From NCBI RefSeq assembly GCF_000372725.1, contig NW_005200689.1, positions 26,452 through 90,451 of the forward strand: DNA of 64,000 nt. Reading direction: 5' to 3'. Shown here one piece after another: positions 59,193 to 64,000 of the stretch. The notes beneath the pieces were generated by a model. The model did not search any database and had not been told where the DNA came from. It saw nothing but the letters and a program-made list of their open reading frames with translations. The DNA comes from Emiliania huxleyi CCMP1516. Its lineage: Eukaryota; Haptophyta; Isochrysidales; Noelaerhabdaceae. Made by a program: the position numbers and the translations under genes. Each line of letters starts with the position of its first letter. Positions within the stretch are counted from its first letter, which is position 1.

Positions 59193-60695
59193 ATGTTGCT
59201 TTCTGTCATCCACCTCGCGATCGGCGCCCCCGTCCCGCCGGCTGCCGTCGTGCCGCCCGCCGCCGCCGACCCTCCGGCCGAGAAGAGGATGTTCTCTCCT
59301 GCCGAATGCTTCGGCGACCAGGCCGGCTGCAGCAAGCGGCTGGAGGAGCACCCGGCCGACCTCGTGGGCGGGCACACAAACGCCGTGATTCTCGCGTCGG
59401 TGGCTGGAGCCGTTGCCGGCGGCGGTCCCATCACGGCTGGTGCGGCGGGTCTCCTTGCCAACACCGTCTTGGCCAACGACGAGGACCCGACGCCTGCGGC
59501 TCAGGAGGTGCTGGCCAAGACCGAGCCGTGGCAATATGAGCGGCCTGGCCAAGACCAGCCGTGGCACGAGTACGAGCAGCCGCCGGAAAAGTTCCTTGAC
59601 TTTGGCTTCACCATGGCAAAGACGAACGTCGAGACCAACGTCCCTGTAACGGTCGGCGTGGGCGACAAAGCTGCGGCCGGCGCCTTCGCGCTGGCCAAAG
59701 GCGTCGGCTCCGAGAACTCCTACGGGTCGTACAGCACCTACTACGATGCCAATGGCGAGCCCGCGCCGACGCCGCTGAACGCCGGAGGCGGCGCCGCGGC
59801 AGCGTCAGAGCCTGCGGCGGCGGCAGCCGGCAGCTCCATGAACATGGGTGGCGCTCGCTTGGGCTTTGCCGACGACGTGGGCTTTGCTGAAAGGGCGGTG
59901 CCGGTGGAGACGCCGCCGGCGGAGAAGCGGCTGGGCGATGGCCAGCTGCTGATGGCCGGGCTGAACTACATGAGCGGCGACGAAGAGGCCGCCAAGCAAA
60001 TCGTCGCGGGCAAGGTCGGAGAGGTTGCGGCGGTCAACCCGCTCCTGAGCGGGCTCAGCGGCGCGGTCGGCGGCGCCGGCGCCGCGGCGCCGCCGCAGCA
60101 ACAGGGCGGCGGCGGCGGCTACGGCGGGGGAGGCGGAGGCTGGGGCAACGCGGACGCCGACGGAGACGGTGTGCCCAACTACGCTGATGCGCAGCCTTAC
60201 GGCCCCCCCCTTGCCAAGGGATACGGCGGTCAGAGGTATGGCCGGCCTGGCTACGCGGGGCCTGCCCAGGGCTGGGGCGGCCCCGGCGGGCCTCCCGGCA
60301 CGGGCCACAGCGGGCCCGGTGGCGGCGCCGGCTGGTCTGGTCCACGCCGCCCTGGCAGCCGGCCCGGCGGCGCGGCTCCGGTCGGCTTTGCTGATGACGC
60401 GCCCGGCCGCACCGGCTTCGCCGACGACGAGCCCGGCCGGGGCGCCGCTGGCGGCGCCCCCGTCACCGGCGATGAGTACAGCGATGCGATGCTCGGACAC
60501 GTCGCGCACGGCGACTTGGGCGGCATCATCAGCACTGCGGCCGATCAGGCCAAGACGGACCCGGCCGGCATCCAGGCCTCGCAGCGGCTTGACGACAAGC
60601 TGTCCAAGTACGACTGGACGGGCGTCGGGCACGCGTCGACGCAGGGTTACATTGGCGCCGCGCAGATGGCACAGGGCGTCTTTGGGCGCGCATGA
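59193..60695 (+). CDS. Secreted Gly/Pro-rich protein with Ca-binding-like motif
   Basis: Single exon, 500 codons. MLLSVIHLAIGAPVPPAAV is a short but plausible signal peptide. A possible EKR processing site (PPAEKR) appears twice (near residues 28 and 248). ILASVAGAVAGGGPITAGAA is hydrophobic and Gly-rich. Short GFADD motifs recur five times. NADADGDGVPNYADAQPYG follows the DxDxDG pattern of thrombospondin type 3/EF-hand loops. The Gly/Pro-rich stretch (residues 300-415) is disordered. It ends ISTAADQAKTDPAG, then YIGAAQMAQGVFGRA. An extracellular matrix or mineral-related role is conceivable but only inferred. No known family. Confidence 0.7.
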   Translation: MLLSVIHLAIGAPVPPAAVVPPAAADPPAEKRMFSPAECFGDQAGCSKRLEEHPADLVGGHTNAVILASVAGAVAGGGPITAGAAGLLANTVLANDEDPTPAAQEVLAKTEPWQYERPGQDQPWHEYEQPPEKFLDFGFTMAKTNVETNVPVTVGVGDKAAAGAFALAKGVGSENSYGSYSTYYDANGEPAPTPLNAGGGAAAASEPAAAAAGSSMNMGGARLGFADDVGFAERAVPVETPPAEKRLGDGQLLMAGLNYMSGDEEAAKQIVAGKVGEVAAVNPLLSGLSGAVGGAGAAAPPQQQGGGGGYGGGGGGWGNADADGDGVPNYADAQPYGPPLAKGYGGQRYGRPGYAGPAQGWGGPGGPPGTGHSGPGGGAGWSGPRRPGSRPGGAAPVGFADDAPGRTGFADDEPGRGAAGGAPVTGDEYSDAMLGHVAHGDLGGIISTAADQAKTDPAGIQASQRLDDKLSKYDWTGVGHASTQGYIGAAQMAQGVFGRA

Positions 60696-61096
60696 ACCAG
60701 GCCTCGTGGGCATGCGGCAAGTGAAGGACGTGAGCTCCCACACCCTGCTATAATGTGTACAATATTCGCTGACATCCTGACATGAAAGATGAATCGCGGA
60801 GCGTGCAGTAAGTGAGACTCACACACCGCACTGTGTCACACAGCAGTCGAGTGTGGCCCTCTCGTTCTCGCTGGAGAGTTTATTGTGCGTTCATCTTTAT
60901 GACAATGTAAAAGTACAAAGAAGAACCCTGCACACACACAAAGTCAAAGATCGCCGGACTAGGAGCAACACAGCAACTCGGGCGCGGGAATAAATAAATA
61001 AATAAAACGGGCAAACTCTGAGACGAGATGGGATTTAGGGACATGTGTCCCCGCCCTGCACGATCTTGGTGTGAGGGATCTTCAATCCGTGTCCCC
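60696..61096. other. 3' flanks of converging genes
   Basis: AT-rich with possible 3' UTRs. An AT-rich module (AATAAATAAATAAAACGGGC, then GAGACGAGATGGGATTTAGG) sits at 60985-61035, in the same layout as 62170-62215 but inverted relative to it. Confidence 0.4.
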
Positions 61097-62105
61097 TCAC
61101 CCCTCGTCACAACCCGACACGGAAGAGCGGCAAGAGTTCGGGCTGCGGCTACGGCTGCGGCTATGAGAGGGGCCGGGGTCGCGGGAGAGCCGCTGCGCCG
61201 CGTGGACGCGCCTACACCGCTCTTGCTCCGCTCGCCACCTCTCGCAAAGGTCCAAAGCCATAGCCACCACCTCCTCCGGCAAGTCCTTTCGCCGTATCTC
61301 GCCGTCCCTCCACGCCTGGAAGAGCTCGTCGTCATAGCCGTATTGCATCACAGCCTGCTGAACTGCGTCGTGTACGACCCCTGCCGTCCTATCCTGCGCC
61401 TCAGCGTCGGAAAAGTCGAACTCGGAGTCATACTCGGAAGCAGGCACAGACGGCCGCGGTGATTTGGCAGGCGGCGAGGAGGGGGAGGGGGAGCGCGGTG
61501 GTGCGCGCTCGTGGCTCCCGCTGGTGCCAGAAGGGCCAGCGCCCAGCGCGCTCAGCCTGTTCTTGTTCACCTTGGGAGAGGGGGGTGGGGGTCCACCTCC
61601 CTTGGGTGCGGGCTGGCGGTCAGGCTTGCGCTTGACCGCCTTGCCCGGCGGCTTGCGGCCAGGGTTCCTCATGGTGAACCTGTCCGGCATGCCGCCCTTC
61701 CCAACCCTGGTCCACCCCTCGGGCGACTCGTTGGGCTGGGGTTGCTGCACCTGTTGGTGCTGCGGGTGTGCCTGCGGTGCTGCGGCCGGAGCTGCAGCGG
61801 CGGCAGGCGGTGCTGCGGGCGGTGCCGCGGCGGAGGTGGCAGCAGGCACAGGCTGCGGTGGGGTACTGCCCTCCTTGGCCTGCTGCCGCTCCCTGTCCCT
61901 CTCCCACTGGGACTGGGGCTGGACAATGAACTGCTTGCCCATGGGCGTCGGGTTGACGCTGAAGCTCCACCAGTTGCGCTCCACGGCGAGCTGCGAGAGG
62001 ATGCGAATCATCGCCTCGTCTTGCGGCGCCACCGCCTCTCCTGTGGCTTGCGCGCACAGTTTGAGCCTGGCCGCAACGGACGGGCCATCGCGAGCGTCGG
62101 CCATG
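61097..62105 (-). CDS. Pro/Ala-rich protein, unknown, single exon
   Basis: Start MADARDGPSVAARLKLCAQA at 62105; the frame is open to 62182 (MGQIKGTRGPPAP), whose ATG lies in the AT-rich module. A folded-looking N-terminus (EAMIRILSQLAVERNWWSFS, MGKQFIVQPQSQWERDRERQ) is followed by long Pro/Ala/Gln linkers, ESPEGWTRVGKGGMPDRF, an RS-rich part, and a helical C-terminal block (VVHDAVQQAVMQYGYDDELF, QAWRDGEIRRKDLPEEVVAM ALDLCERW). SRSRSRSP near the end suggests an RNA-linked or nuclear protein. Flanking inverted AT-rich modules raise the option of an element-borne ORF. Confidence 0.55.
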
Positions 62106-62169
62106 GCCCCGTTTCGCCGTTTTGAAGGTTTTTGAATCGGGCGCGGGGCGGGCGGTCCCCTTGTTCCTT

Positions 62170-62215
62170 TTATTTGACCCATCTCCTAGAGTAGAGGTGT
62201 CCGTTTTATTTATTG
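62170..62215 (-). promoter_or_regulatory. AT-rich module upstream of 61097-62105
   Basis: Minus strand AATAAATAAAACGGACACCT, CTACTCTAGGAGATGGGTCA. See also 16812-16862, 27268-27312 and 60985-61035. Confidence 0.4.
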
Positions 62216-62274
62216 AGCTAGCCTTCGATGTTATGAAAACAAACGCAAGGCGGACACAAGCACATCGCTCTCTC

Positions 62275-62375
62275 GGTCCCACAGACATCCCGCACACCCG
62301 CCGCACACCCGCCGCCCCCGTGCGCGCCCCACCCCGGCCGCGCAGTGCGGGGAGAGAGGGGAGTGACAGTTTGGG
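62275..62375 (+). repeat. Dispersed repeat, copy 2
   Basis: Matches 6975-7062; this copy has the CCGCACACC unit duplicated. Confidence 0.6.
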
Positions 62376-62686
62376 ATTGCAAGTCGAGTATGTTGAGTCC
62401 TGGCTCAACAACGCAGAGAGAAAATAATGTAAAAGTATCCTGAGCGATTCTTCCCACCTCGCCAAACTTGTTTACGGCTTTCGCGCGTGCTCTCTCTCTC
62501 TCTCTCTCTCACTCGTGATGGGGCGCACTACACACCCGCAACTCTACGGCTAGAGATGTGCGAATGCGAGTCAGAAGACTCGACCGAGTCTCGTCGCTCC
62601 TTAAGTGGCTCAGCACGAGGCGCGGTGCGCCTAATACCCTGCCTGCAGACAGTGCGCCCGAGCGTGCACAAGCCCTGGCCACGCCC
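62376..62686. other. 3' flank of next gene
   Basis: AT-richer, with a CT microsatellite at 62490-62510. No gene. Confidence 0.35.
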
Positions 62687-64000
62687 TCACACGAGAACCT
62701 CGCGGGAAAGCTTCGCCGGCCGCTCCTCGTTGCCCTCGGCCGGCGCCACGTCGCACGCCTTCCGTTTCGCCGCCGCTGCCTGCGCCTGCTCATCTGAATC
62801 CGCATCCGCCCGCGCCGCCTTTGCCGCCCCCACCGCCGCCTCCCACCGCCGTGCCGCCTCGCCCGCCTCGTCGCTCGAGAAGGTCGGCAGTGGCTCCCTT
62901 GGCGTCTTGGCGGCGGCGGCGGCGGCCTCCTCCGCAGAAGCCGCCGCCGCGCCCGCTGCCTCTTCCTCCGCCTCCTCGCCCTCCTCGCCCTCCTCGCCCT
63001 CCTCGTCCGTCTCGCCGCCGGCGTGTACGAGCACACCCCGCACCTCGCCACCGGGCCCGGCCCACGCGTCGCCCTCCTCGGTGCGCGTCCACTCGTGCCC
63101 TCCCTTGGCGACCTCCTTCTCGGCGTGCCTCAGCCACTTGCGCAGCGTCGCCACCGTCGCCTCCGGCGCGGCCACCTCCCCCGCCTCCACCTGCGCGGGC
63201 AGAGCGCGGCTCGGCGGTCCGTACAGGCACCCGATCCAGTCTGGCGCACCTCTGCCCACCTCCCATGATCTCTGCCCACCTCCCATGATCTCCCCCCCCG
63301 TCTCGGCGGAACTCCCGCGCCTGCGCGACGCCGTGTCGCAGCAGCGCGAGGCTCAGCCTGCCGAGCTCGTCGCGGTACGGCAGTGCCGCCGGCGGCAGCA
63401 GGAAGCGGGACGGCTTGAGGGTCGCCACGAGGATCGTCTCGAGCGGCGCCGCCGTGTACTGTGGCGCGGTCTTGTCCTTGCCCGCCGACTGCCCCTTCGC
63501 GGCGGCGGCCGGCACGCGCGACTCCGTCTTTGGGACGAGAGCCCCGCCGGTGGTTGGTGTGGCGGCCTGGGGCGCGGGGAGGGGGGCGGGTGAGAGTGGA
63601 AGAGGGAGGAGTGGGGGGGGGGGGGGGCCCGAAGGGGGAGGCTGCCTTGGCCTTCTTCTCGCCCGCCTTCTTTGGGCACTTGCAGTACGCCTGCACCCGC
63701 CCGCAGATGCAAGGTCGCGACGCGGCGGAGCGCGGCACGACTTCCTTCCTCGCGGAGGAGTGGGAGCCGATCGCTTTGGACGAGGAGGCGCGGTGGCCCA
63801 GCCGCCCGGCGAGGCCGTTGCCGCGCCACCTATGGGGAGGGGTCCGAGACGGCTCAGGGAGGGGCTCGAGGCCGGCGGCGGCGGGACACCGCTGCGTCGC
63901 CACCCCGCCGAAAAGTCTTCGATGTGAACCGTCGTCGTGCCGGCGCACGAGGCAGACCGGCTCGAGGGATCCTCCGAGCAGTGCTTGCCGCGGGTCCTCA
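62687..64000 (-). CDS. Acidic nuclear-type protein, 5' end outside window
   Basis: The 3' exon reads VEAGEVAAPEATVATLRKWL, RHAEKEVAKGGHEWTRTEEG, a long Glu/Ala-rich stretch, and ends AAAAKRKACDVAPAEGNEER PAKLSREVLV-stop at 62687. Upstream exon: GKDKTAPQYTAAPLETILVA, TLKPSRFLLPPAALPYRDEL, LALLRHGVAQAREFRRD. Further 5', RKEVVPRSAASRPCICGRVQ, AYCKCPKKAGEKKAK carries a Cys cluster. An intron near 63212-63305 contains two direct copies of GATCATGGGAGGTGGGCAGA. No family recognised; KRK and acidic tracts suggest the nucleus. The start is not in the window. Confidence 0.6.

Overview
The window is nuclear DNA from a GC-rich, intron-containing eukaryote. I infer a haptophyte-like marine alga. The evidence is the very high GC, Ala/Arg-rich proteins, a large share of GC-AG introns, interstitial TTAGGG telomere-type repeats, and gene families common in such algae (Cys-rich repeats, BspA-type LRRs, Vint-domain proteins). 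There is no bacterial operon structure and no CRISPR.

Layout: 0.1-0.9 kb fragments of dispersed retroposon-like repeats; 0.95-5.0 CTR9 (Paf1 complex, +); 5.5-6.9 frame-broken Cys-rich/LRR gene (-); 7.4-8.5 RPB6 (-); 9.0-10.4 unknown single-exon gene (+); 12.0-12.8 small membrane protein (-); 12.9-13.5 foldback element; 14.0-14.85 Mutator-like MITE; 15.3-16.4 BCAS2/SPF27 (+); 17.0-18.5 NDP kinase (-); 18.6-19.2 LINE-like repeat; 20.2-21.6 unknown ORF; 22.0 UBA protein end; 22.4-22.7 duplication and microsatellite; 23.5-24.3 DUF3605 protein (+); 24.7-25.6 cold-shock-domain protein (-); 25.8-26.6 REEP/YOP1 (+); 27.6-29.7 ATP-grasp ligase (-); 29.9-30.6 second Mutator-like MITE; 31.4-35.8 NRDE2 (+); 36.1-36.4 small protein (-); 37.4-38.8 F-box-like (-); 38.9-40.2 BspA-type LRR (+, frame-broken start); 40.4-42.5 BioF-like synthase (-); 42.8-43.6 unknown (+); 44.1-45.0 AP2-domain protein (-); 46 kb degenerate glycosyltransferase; 48.4-49.9 repeated-module protein (-); 50.3-52.5 secreted Erv1/ALR oxidase (-); 53.3-54.4 SGNH esterase-like (-); 56.2-58.8 VWA-Vint protein (+); 59.2-60.7 secreted Gly-rich protein (+); 61.1-62.1 Pro-rich protein (-); 62.7-64 partial acidic protein (-).

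Several genes share a nuclear RNA theme (CTR9, RPB6, BCAS2, NRDE2), but they are scattered and I do not claim a cluster. Two gene classes coexist: housekeeping genes with many short introns, and long single-exon genes (8970, 23530, 37433, 50327, 56218, 59193, 61097).

The most striking signal is in the introns. At least six in CTR9 and NRDE2 are bounded by perfect 14-34 bp duplications of exon sequence. The donor and acceptor lie at the same position in the two copies (AG|GC or AG|GT), and most are filled with tandem 11-12-mers. A related arrangement in the BioF gene is filled with telomere repeats in both orientations. This looks like recent intron birth by tandem duplication. The window also holds two MITEs with 9-bp target duplications, a large foldback element, and at least two families of truncated copies sharing 3' ends.
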